Below, one piece after another: positions 1 to 7,662 of a stretch of 60,000 nt of DNA. The stretch covers positions 17,417,001-17,477,000 of the forward strand of contig NC_079875.1 in NCBI RefSeq assembly GCF_029227915.1, read 5' to 3'. Position numbers and translations under genes: made by a program. The notes beneath the pieces are model-generated. The model made no database searches. It saw only the letters and a program-made list of their open reading frames with translations, and was not told the origin of the DNA. Numbering within the stretch: the stretch's first letter is position 1; each line of letters starts with the position of its first letter. This DNA is from Hydractinia symbiolongicarpus. Lineage: Eukaryota; Cnidaria; Hydrozoa; Anthoathecata; Hydractiniidae.

Positions 1-99
1 ATGAATTGGTTAAAGTACGCAACAGAGGAGATCAAAACGCAGGACATGTGGACAGGACAAGCTTGTTGTAAGATAAAAATTCAAAAAAAAATACTATAA
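1..99 (+). CDS. Small 32-aa ORF of the virus-like element, unit 1
   Basis: An ORF of 32 codons starts with ATG-AAT-TGG and ends in TAA four bases before the next ATG. It is open in all three units, with a Gln for Lys change in unit 2. I recognise no family. It may be a short leader ORF or chance. Confidence 0.3.
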   Translation: MNWLKYATEEIKTQDMWTGQACCKIKIQKKIL

Positions 100-102
100 T
101 AA

Positions 103-282
103 ATGTGCAACACCCAATCAAAATTTGAAGTATTTAAAAATGTCATAGCTCTGATCCTTATAGCCGGCGTTGGTCTCTCTCTACCACTTATGGCGTTGGC
201 CTTAGTACAAGAATCATCAGAGGAGATGGAGAATGAACAAGCCAATAAAGATTTGACGGATCATATTCATGCCTTACAATAG
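103..282 (+). CDS. 59-aa single-pass membrane protein, unit 1
   Basis: This ORF is too short for most gene callers. Residues about 14-36 form one hydrophobic segment (IALILIAGVGLSLPL and onward), followed by an acidic tail rich in Glu and ending HALQ. A short N-terminal stretch, one membrane span and a charged tail would suit a small viral membrane protein, but I do not recognise the family. The frame is open in all three units, and most differences lie in the tail. It sits 16 bp before the Cys-rich ORF, as in a compact viral gene cluster. Confidence 0.5.
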   Translation: MCNTQSKFEVFKNVIALILIAGVGLSLPLMALALVQESSEEMENEQANKDLTDHIHALQ

Positions 283-298
283 ATACCCTATAAGATAA

Positions 299-484
299 AT
301 GGAACAATGTAATGACTGCGAAGGTATGCTGGATGCTTATGATAGGTGTACCTGCGGACGGAGGTTCATGATGAAGAATAAAATGCTATGCTGGTACTGC
401 TACCAGGAGTATATCACATATAACGGGGGTAGTTGTGTATGTGTGAGGAGAAGCAATCCTCGAACCTTGCTTGAAATTCAATAA
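299..484 (+). CDS. 61-aa Cys-rich zinc-binding-like protein, unit 1
   Basis: Cysteines are arranged as C-x2-C (residues 4 and 7), C-x-C (17, 19), C-x2-C (31, 34) and C-x-C (46, 48), which suggests a small zinc ribbon or treble-clef fold. No catalytic motif is seen and I do not recognise the family. The ATG at 299 gives the longest frame. The protein is identical in units 1 and 3, although the larger ORFs beside it are full of stops. That could mean constraint, or simply that a short target has escaped mutation. Confidence 0.5.
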   Translation: MEQCNDCEGMLDAYDRCTCGRRFMMKNKMLCWYCYQEYITYNGGSCVCVRRSNPRTLLEIQ

Positions 485-490
485 AACAAG

Positions 491-1064
491 ATGCTAAAAT
501 TTCAGAATGAAGAAGTCAACCCCAGAAATTTCTACAGTTTTGCTGCTACCTTTTCTAATATCAATGACATCAGGATCATCTAAAAGTGTTGGATGCTATC
601 CGTGCCAAATGAAGTAAGGATCAACGGTACATTGTTGGCTACCATACACAAGACCTCGAGGTAGCTCTCAGGGTAAAAACACCTAAAATCTGCTCCTCGC
701 ATGGAGTTAGCCGGTACAATGCCAGTGCTGTACCCGCGATGAGTCTTAATTTCGAAGAGTACCTCGATTCGGTTGAAAAGTATCGTCAAATTCTGAACAA
801 AATCCAGGAGCTGATCTCTCAAAACCTGACAAAGGAACCTGTGAAAAAAGGCGTTACGTGAACGCGAAACTCAAATACTACAAGGATGTAACCACAACTA
901 AATTCCACGGTCAAGCAGTACCCTACGATGAACCCTGCCAAGCCAGAGCCATCCTGACACTGTCATCGGTGTATGTGCAGGGCAAAGATTACTACCCTAA
1001 GGTACATGTTGTGGAATGTAGGTACAAGGACTTTATATTTGAATGGCTGCTAAGTGATAAGTAA
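491..1064 (+). pseudogene. Broken ~190-aa ORF of the virus-like element, unit 1
   Basis: An N-terminal piece starts at 491 (MLKFQNEEVN). The rest lies in two other frames (about 600-857 and 858-1064). A deletion near 571 and a TAA just after it break the first part, and a TGA at about 858 separates the last part. The C-terminal piece ends in FEWLLSDK before TAA. I do not recognise the family. The middle piece has a helical, Gln/Glu-rich stretch. Confidence 0.45.
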
Positions 1065-1163
1065 ATGTTTTATAACACCCATAAGGGTTACAAAACATAT
1101 TAAAGTTTATAAACAGGTGGAGGGTCTAAGTACTGCTTGCGTACTGGACAGATTGAAGTTTTC

Positions 1164-1755
1164 TTAAGACATCGTTCCTGCCCTCTTCTCGGCCGTTCTG
1201 AACCAGCTGAGCACGTTCACGTCCGTAGATAGTTTAAACCGTTGTCGTATCTGTTCCTTTAGTAGCATACACCGTTGCTTTTCCTGCATAACGAGACTAA
1301 ACTCGTAGTCACTGATGACCCCATTTTCTACAGCTTTTGAAATCAGATCGACGATGGAGCTTAATTTCGACTCAGCGAGTAGTCTGATACTTTTGTGCTT
1401 CTTGGATTTGACACCAAGCCTCTTTGAGGCCTTTCTAAGACCAGCCCTATTCCCATGGCTATTGTAATACCCCCATCACCATGCAAACGGGAGCACCAAG
1501 ACCCGTGGTTAATGCTGCAATTCTGACACTCGACGTGATAATACTTACACTAAGCAGTCCATGATAACAATGCCTCACCCATATAGCATGCATTTTGAAC
1601 TTTTTTGAAAGCCCGGCCCGCTCTTTAATGTCACTTCGAAGATATTTTTCAATCTCTTCGATCTTGTCAAATGTATACTTTTGGCTTTCGTGAATAGTAT
1701 CGTCCTCTGCAGGTGCACTTGGTAAATTGGGATATAACTTCGTTACATGATTCAC
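1164..1755 (-). pseudogene. Broken minus-strand ORF with PSAPAEDD motif, unit 1
   Basis: The N-terminal piece (1459-1755) has a PSAPAEDD motif near residue 12, a charged helical stretch (DKIEEIEKYL) and a Gly/Ala-rich hydrophobic segment ending MVMGV. A frameshift near 1455 moves the C-terminal piece (to 1164) to another frame. That piece is basic and helical and contains DLISKAVENGVISDYEF. This set of motifs recurs in an unnamed protein family of cnidarian Polinton-type elements. The start is GTG here, where units 2 and 3 have ATG. The start directly abuts the stop of the next minus-strand ORF upstream. Confidence 0.5.
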
Positions 1756-2436
1756 TTATTCTATGAGCAAACACATTGTTATTCCTCTAAACGATACATT
1801 TTTATCATGGTGAAATTCATCTGTAAGCATGAACTGGAGACGATCTGTGGAACCCTTCAGGGAAAGGTATATCGGAGTGTCAAAACTCCAGGTCAGTATG
1901 TCCCCCAAGGCATTCAACTCTTTGGTGGGAAGCAAAAGCAAGAATTTTAGACTTTTTCCCATCCAATAGACAATCGTATTCATTCAACTGAGGGCAAAAA
2001 AGGCGTAGCCGAATGTAAGCGTCAGTCTTGTAGACTGCATCGTAGTTGCTCTTTGTATAGTAATTTTTACTAGGATCGTAGGGTAGACCCAAGAGCTCTT
2101 GCAGTTGTCAATGAATTACCACTGTGTACCCGTCACTGACACAGAACCTTCAGAGTCCATTTTTCAGGACAAAGAGCTTCATTTCTCTGCCTGGCTGTTG
2201 ACGATAGTCGCTAAATCCTCGATCTTATACAGGCCGTTCAAAATCTCGATTCGAGTAACACTCTGCCCTGTCTTACGAATGACGAATTCATTATTGCTGT
2301 AAAGGTTCAACCATACGGGTCGAATACTTAACGATTTCGGGGCAATCCTAGTATCTTGTTCCAGGTAATCTTCAAATATTGTAGGTTTTTCAATATAGGT
2401 AATGTAGAGTTTTTGGTATACCAAAACGATGAACAT
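1756..2436 (-). pseudogene. Broken minus-strand structural-type ORF, unit 1
   Basis: The pieces read, in order: YITYIEKPTIFEDYLEQD, an EILNGLYKIEDLATI stretch, then ELLGLPYDPSKNYY, a Leu/Arg-rich strand region, a DGKKSKILA stretch and a C-terminal IYLSLKG...LTDEFHHD. I recognise this as a beta-rich family found in cnidarian Polinton-like elements. A spike or penton-type role would be a guess. An extra A near 1930 and a deletion near 2190 break the frame. The TAA at 1756 directly abuts the next minus-strand start. Confidence 0.45.
2411..2426. promoter_or_regulatory. 16-bp palindrome between divergent ORFs, unit 1
   Basis: TTTTGGTATACCAAAA is a perfect palindrome ending three bases before the ATG at 2429. 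It is the shortened form of a 24-bp palindrome kept in unit 3. It lies between the minus-strand structural-type ORF and the plus-strand ORF, where a shared operator would be expected. Confidence 0.35.
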
Positions 2437-3589
2437 GTACTCGTACAACCCCAATGCAAAATACAAATCCAACAGGGGAGAATGGCCCGTTGGTATTACA
2501 AACTTGGAGCACCAGCACCTGTACGTGTCTACAGAATCACATATTCACATGGTATTCCCCGAGTTTACCAAATATGCCATTAAAATTCCAACCAATTTGT
2601 TGGATGACCCTGTCAGGGTTGGTTGGACGGGACAGGCGTTGGATTACTTGAATATCCAGGTTAATTTTGCTACCTATTGTGCAACTACGGCATTAGGCAT
2701 CTCTGCTAAACACATGACAGGCTCCGTACCCCTTTTTAACTCGATCTTTAAATTTTACGTCTATTACCACATGCGTCGTATATTAGGCGAGAGTATTCGC
2801 GTCTACATGGTCTTGTTGCCTGGTGGCAAGCGGGAGCCAAAGCATCCTTACTCGTTTCCGGTGCGAACAACTACACAGCCAGGCAAGTTCTGTTGCAAAC
2901 ATTTCAGAGTATGGTGCGGAGGGAGGAAAATGTCGGGCATGACATCACACAATTTCAGAAGGTGCTGCAGTATGCCACAACACCAGTCAATTTTGCTGTC
3001 ATGCCTAGCGTGTATATGCTACCCTCAAACATGAACCTGCCTATTGGTAAAATTGAGGGGTATAACGACAACATCTTGATCGCACATGCCAACGTAAGCG
3101 TTGGAGTCTAGGTTGAAGTGAATAACAAGACTATTGTGAAACCTGCGGAGCGGTTCATCAAACCAAGCGGGCTATAACCTTAAGCCTACTACACCTCCTA
3201 AGCATACTATCGGACGAACAACACGCAGGGAGGTGAAACAACATATACAGAAGGAGAATGCCTGGCTTGCCATGCCGCTCCCTCTCAAAGAAGGTCGAAA
3301 TCAACACGAGGATACCAAGGCAGCGTTAATTACGACTGGTGTAGGGCTCATCATTGCATACATATGGTTAAAGCAAGGTTTAATGTTTTTCATTGACATA
3401 CTAGACTTATTTTCTTTTTTCAACACAGGCCACGACAAAAGCAACGGCAGCTGCGATTCAACAAAGCTCTCAGTTTTATCCAGGGCATCCTCAACATTTT
3501 CGACAAAGGTATCACTTTCCATATCCTCACTCTCCTCCTCTATGTCCCCATGCTTTTCCAGGAGATTCTGGCCCCTTGCTTGGGTGTAG
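2429..3589 (+). pseudogene. Broken plus-strand structural-type ORF, unit 1
   Basis: It begins with MNMYSYNPNAKY at the palindrome. Recognisable pieces run through a Tyr/Asn-rich first half, a region with QATTPVNF-like text near 2970, and a Lys/Arg-rich C-terminal part. It then reaches a hydrophobic span (ALITTGVGLIIAYIWLKQG, about 3325-3380) that looks like a membrane anchor. An internal deletion of about 245 bp near 2797 joins TTAG to GCGAGAG. Several frame changes follow. The frame stays open to 3589 only because it runs antisense to an acidic ORF on the other strand; the real end is probably near 3400. The family is unknown; a minor virion protein is a guess. Confidence 0.45.
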
Positions 3590-3980
3590 TGACATAGTTG
3601 GGAAAATCAAAGGCTTGCACGCCTGCTGCCTTCAAATTGGTTATTATCGTCCCTGGGGCTAGGAACACCCTGCCATGCAGTCTTGTAACCCTTTAATTTC
3701 TGAAGTAAAGTTCATTCCCTTCCAGTTTAAAATCATAGTAATATAATTCACGTAGGGTCACTTCTGGATGTCCCATCTCCTTAAGATGCGTGTAAAAATT
3801 GTCAACCTTTGATTTTAGTATTTCTTGCCACTGTCTTGTCATAGTGTCTTCATGGTCCTGTTTTTCTCCTTGGGTTTACGTTGAAGGCCTTGGGGTTGAT
3901 GGTGTAGTATTTTCATCTCTATCATCTGGACGGCCCTCTTCTTCCTCAATATCTGATTCACCAGCTGGGTTTGTTGGCAT
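3301..3980 (-). pseudogene. Broken minus-strand acidic ORF, unit 1
   Basis: From the ATG at 3980 it reads MPTNPAGESD, then an acidic run (IEEEEGRPDDRDE). An in-frame TAA near 3886 follows, then MTRQWQEILKSKVDNFY, a KAAGVQAF stretch, and after a frameshift near 3540 an acidic helical part (DALDKTESFVESQL). Only unit 1 keeps the part before 3608. The family is unknown. It ends on top of the C-terminus of the convergent plus-strand ORF. Confidence 0.4.
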
Positions 3981-4005
3981 TTATTTAAATTCCCCATATA
4001 AATTA
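3981..4005. promoter_or_regulatory. Short AT-rich gap between divergent ORFs, unit 1
   Basis: About 25 bp, including CATATAAATTA, separates the ATG of the minus-strand acidic ORF from the capsid-like ORF. It may serve as a compact bidirectional promoter with a TATA-like box. Confidence 0.3.
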
Positions 4006-5250
4006 TTGCGTGCATTCGGAACTAAGCTTGATCCCTACGCAGAAATGAAACAGCTTTTTGGTTTCAAGGGGAGACGGAAGCGTGTCCAGATCAGTAACAT
4101 ACCTTCCACAATCAACCAAAACGAGGACTTGTACGTGGGTATTCCCAATATGCGACTGAACGAAGGTATTTTTCCAGGGTCTATCAAGCTACTATTTGAC
4201 CTGGAAGTGACGGCTACGAATACAAAACGCACGATCGTCTCGAATATCGGCAAAAGCCGCATGACCTTGAACTGTAACGAGGTGCAAAATATCAACGACT
4301 ATTCCACGCTCGCAGTCTACCGAGATCTGTGACTACCCAAGTTCGATCGTGACAATAACCTGATCCTGGAGGGTATAAGCCCTATCCATCCGTGTCCTGC
4401 TGGTGAAGGCCACTGACCATGTTGGTACCGATGAAGAAAAAGCCAATGTTGCCGCGTATAACAACACCTTTTGTATACCCTGGGTAAGATGTTTGAGTTG
4501 ACTAAGGACCTACCCTTCTTTCCGGTGGGTTTATACGACAGACTTCAGTTCGTGATTCATTTCACGTCTCACGGTAACGTCATCAAGGATGAAGGTAGGG
4601 CGGCCTCAGGGTCTACGGCAGGCAAGACAGCAGATGCTGCGTACAAGATAACCAATATCAAGTTGGAATTCGACAAGTTGAACCATGAGGGACTCGCAAG
4701 CGCCATGATGTCCCGGTATAGTCGTCTGGTGCTACCGTATGAACGGATCCTACGTTCCAAAGTGGTTATCATGAAGAAACAGGACACGAGTTGTAACCTA
4801 CAAATCGACACACCTGCAAAAATTTTAAAGGGTGTCTTGCTACTGTTAGTGGACCCTTCAAAAGTTAAAGCTTACTCTGGTGTCAACAGGGTGTTCTACA
4901 ACCCTAAAATTGAGAAGATATCCATCACTGTCCAGGGCAAACCTAACGAGCTGTACTTGCATGCTATGTTACCCAAAGACCACCTCGAACAGAGCGTGAA
5001 TCTCTTCGATTGCCAAGACTCTAATGTCACAATTGGCCAGTTTTTTAAAAAACGATACGCCCTCTTTATCGATTTCCGCAGCTCTCCTGATCATACCCTA
5101 CATGGTTCAGGAAAAGACCCCTACAACACCTGAGTCACGTCATAACCCTACACATGACAAAGAGAGCCGACGATTCTGGAGATATACGCTGTTATATGTA
5201 CCTGCTTTAAGATGCCCAGCTGAATCTTCTCGATGGTAGGTTTGACTCTG
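4006..5250 (+). pseudogene. Capsid-like ORF, broken, unit 1
   Basis: The pieces cover about 420 residues: 4006-4332 (FGTKLDPYAEM...NDYSTLAVYRDL), 4333-4470 in the same frame after a TGA, 4471-5133 after a frameshift, and a C-terminal tail in a third frame. The length, the beta-rich look and the place in the cluster fit a Polinton-type major capsid protein (double jelly roll). I cannot confirm the fold. The ATG is replaced (ATTGCG), and about 15 bp near 4257 and ~28 bp at the end are lost. The 4471-5133 stretch (220 residues) is longer than in the other units, because the frameshift near 4680 seen there is absent. Confidence 0.45.
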
Positions 5251-5407
5251 TTCTAGGGGAAAATACAAATCAATACGGAAAACAAGGGATGCTGAACATG
5301 CAAAAAAGTGTTAACCCTCGACAATTTTAGGATCTGGGGGGAGAAAATCAAACAAAATGTTGCATAGTTTGGCTGGATGAAAGGAAACAGCAGCGTGCCA
5401 AAAACAA

Positions 5408-6069
5408 GTGCCTCATAGTAGTCGGAGGGATCACTGTAAAGACTGCAGGGGGAATCAAATTTGTAAACATAAAATGGTGAGAGCCTATTGGAAAGAGTGC
5501 AAAGGTAGCCAAATTTGCGAACATGAAAGACAGAGGTCTTACTGCAAAGAGTGCAAAGGTAGGCAGATTTGCGAACATGAAAAAATAAGGGCCCAATGTA
5601 AAAAGTGCAAAGGTAGCCAGATGTGCCACCATCAAACACAGAGGGCCTATTGCAAAGAGTGAAAAGGTAGCCAGATTTTCCACCATCAAATACAGAGGCC
5701 CTATTGCAAGCAGTGCAAAGGTAGCCAGATTTGCGAACATGAAAGACAGAGGTATAAGTGCAAAGAGTGCAAGGGCAGCCAGATGTGCCACCATTAAAGA
5801 CAGAGGTCTAAGTGCTAAGATTGTAAAGAGAGTCGGATTTTTTAACATGAAAGGGTGAATTATCCCTTCAAAGAATGCAGGGGAAGTGAGATTTGTGAAA
5901 ATTAAAGACAAAGGTCTAAGTGGAAAGACTGCAAAGAAAGTGGGATTTGTAAACATGAAAGACAGAGGTCTCAGTGTAAAGACTGCAAGGGAGGTGAGAT
6001 TTGTGAACATGAAAGGGTAAAGTATCGCTGCAAAGAATGCAAGGAAAGTCAGGTTTGTGAACATGAAAA
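5408..6069 (+). pseudogene. Cys/His 54-bp repeat ORF, unit 1
   Basis: An 18-residue unit of the form C-K-E-C-K-G-x-Q-I-C-E-H-x-x-x-R-x-x repeats about 12 times. Each unit offers a C-x2-C and a C-x-H, so the protein looks like a string of small metal-binding knuckles. Similar repeats occur in proteins of large DNA viruses and in cnidarian genomes; their role is unknown. Stops (for example TGC to TGA near 5661) break the frame, mostly in the second half. The reading frame changes near 5405, so the upstream text (AKNKCLIVV) belongs to another frame. Confidence 0.6.
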
Positions 6070-6099
6070 CTTAGGTATCGCTACAAAGACTAGGCAAGG

Positions 6100-6403
6100 C
6101 TCGAACAATAAATGGCAACTTTGGCAATCATGGCAGGGGGAAGCACTAATTAATGCATTAGCCTTCAGTGGTACCAACTTTCTATCCAGTAAAGTCGCAG
6201 GAAATGGCGAGGCAGAGCGCAAAAGGTATGACAAGGAGATGGAGAAACTAAAAAGCGCCCAAGCACAGTGGGTATAAGATCGACAGGCTAAAATCGACTG
6301 GTTCAACAAACACCAAGAATTGGAGATGCAAGCTGGGAAGAGCCTTCGGGAGCTGGAAGATGACATGTACAACTACAATAAGGTTCAAAAATTGTCTGAT
6401 TAG
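6100..6403 (+). pseudogene. Coiled-coil ORF, broken, unit 1
   Basis: It begins with an Ala/Gly-rich part (INALAFSGTNF), followed by a long charged helix (GEAERKRYDKEMEKL and onward) of about 70 residues. I recognise this as a family of cnidarian Polinton-type elements with unknown role. Stops: TAA at about 6276 and TAG at 6401-6403. Confidence 0.5.
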
Positions 6404-6786
6404 TACACACAAGTATTATTTACTATATCCCTTTACAAGGCAGGACCTCTTCGGTACCCCAAGATTTTTCAATGTAACAATGGCAGTGAATTCAAATCAA
6501 GTGTCACAAAACTGCTAGAGGAAAAGGGTGTGTGTATTAAAATGGCTACCACCAAGAACCATCATACGTTCACGGCTTTTTAGAAAGCCAAAAAAAGGTA
6601 CTAGCGGAAAGACCCTTTAAGCCTCAAGATGTGCAAGAGTTGGTCTCTAAGGAGACTAGTAGTATATGGGTCAAACACTTGTACACTATCGTAAAAATTC
6701 TCAGCAACACCAAGACTGCCATGACTGAAAAATCAATAAAAAAGGCTAAAATGAAAATCAGGCACACAACTGGTAAGAACTGGTAA
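6404..6786 (+). pseudogene. Polinton-type integrase fragment, unit 1
   Basis: The fragment covers the C-terminal half of a retroviral-type (rve) integrase. It includes a YPKIFQCNNGSEFKSS stretch, which is the second-Asp motif of the DDE triad, and an AFLESQ-like region after a frameshift near 6570, then VKHLYTIVKIL. The expected catalytic Asp before the second Asn-Gly is Asn (CNNG), so it is inactive even without the frame breaks. The first Asp and the N-terminal zinc motif are missing. The frame ends at 6786. Confidence 0.7.
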
Positions 6787-6969
6787 GAATGGTGACGGAA
6801 AGGATGCAAAAAAAGAACCAATAGCTACAGTGTGTATGCCGTATATATAAGAGAGAAGTAACATATTCCCAGGTATTAAAAGATCACAAAATAAAGCCAG
6901 TGTTTTAATCTAAAAACACGCTATGTAGTATACTGTCGCATCCAAAACACAACATATGTCTAGAAAGTC

Positions 6970-7209
6970 AATGTAACACTGTCTACGAAATCCCCTGTTA
7001 GGATTGTGAATGCTCAAACGACGTGTTAAGGAGCAAAAAAGAGCTGTACGCAACGCAGATATAGACAAGAATAAGATTGGGGACCATAGCTGGAAGAATA
7101 ATCATATTATTGATTGGACCAATAAAAAGATCATAGACTAAGAGTCCGGTGGGACAGCCAGAAGAGTGAAGAAACTCATAAATAGCATAAAAAAGAAATG
7201 CTCATATTA
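6970..7209 (+). pseudogene. GIY-YIG endonuclease remnant 1, unit 1
   Basis: The first frame gives NTVYEIPC (the GIY side), and another frame gives RRVKEQKRAVRNADIDKNK...DHSWKNNHIIDW. This matches the GIY-YIG nuclease end of Penelope-like and related retroelements. The YIG half is damaged, with a TAG just after IPC and a frameshift after it. It is distinct from the GIY-YIG remnant at 14861. Confidence 0.5.
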
Positions 7210-7564
7210 ATACTACTACTGCCTATGAACTTCCAAAAATATAGTTACCTGCATGTAGGAAAGAGAATATTTAGAAATAATGCAAATCGATTCAAGGCAA
7301 ACGTAACAGAAAGCCAACTTTTAGAAAGAGGAACGTAACGTAAAACGAACTTTTAAAAAAAGGAAGGATCTTGATCAATTTATTGCTTCCATCTAGGTCA
7401 GTAAAAAGGTAATTACTTTAATTGCTGTGATTTAAAATCGCTTGTCCATGACATGATACTATCTATATTAATCAGTAACAGCCGTTTCGTAGTCCTTTTA
7501 AAAATATATATCAGTTCAAAATGGCTGATATGCCTGTTGTGTGTCAACAACAAAAAAATATTTT
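7210..7564. other. Gene-free spacer, unit 1
   Basis: AT-rich sequence after the GIY-YIG remnant. I see no coding signal or repeat in it. Its counterpart is 34171-34522. Confidence 0.5.
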
Positions 7565-7662
7565 AATCCCCGTATACTTCTGTCCGTCCGTCTGTCTGTC
7601 ACGCAAAATGGTAGCTTAGCTGCGACGGGCAAACCCGTGGATTTTTCCACGGGATAACGACC
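7565..7662 (+). repeat. Inverted repeat, left arm, unit 1
   Basis: The ~98 bp runs from a CCCGTATAC-type start, through a TCCGTCCGTCTGTCTG simple stretch and ACGCAAAATGGTAGCTTAGC, to a 20-bp hairpin (7634-7653, CCCGTGGA arms). It returns in reverse at 19281-19390. It may be terminal repeats of a large element, or two opposed copies of a short dispersed repeat. Confidence 0.75.

Larger units (their letters stand above)
1..6860. mobile_element. Decayed Polinton/Maverick-like element, unit 1
   Basis: A compact block of ORFs on both strands, with almost no spacing between them, ends in a retroviral-type integrase fragment. A structural-protein-like cluster, a Cys/His repeat ORF, a coiled-coil ORF and the integrase together match what is known of Polinton/Maverick or adintovirus-like elements in cnidarian genomes. 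I see no protein-primed polymerase B, packaging ATPase or protease, so the core was deleted or never present. Almost every long ORF carries stops or frameshifts. No terminal inverted repeat was found, so the edges are approximate. Confidence 0.6.

Noticed and set aside
5348-6064. Long minus-strand ORFs (up to 318 codons at 32384-33340) rich in Phe, Leu and Thr
   Set aside because: They are the antisense of the 54-bp Cys/His repeats. The repeat length keeps that frame open by periodicity; the sense strand has the recognisable motif.
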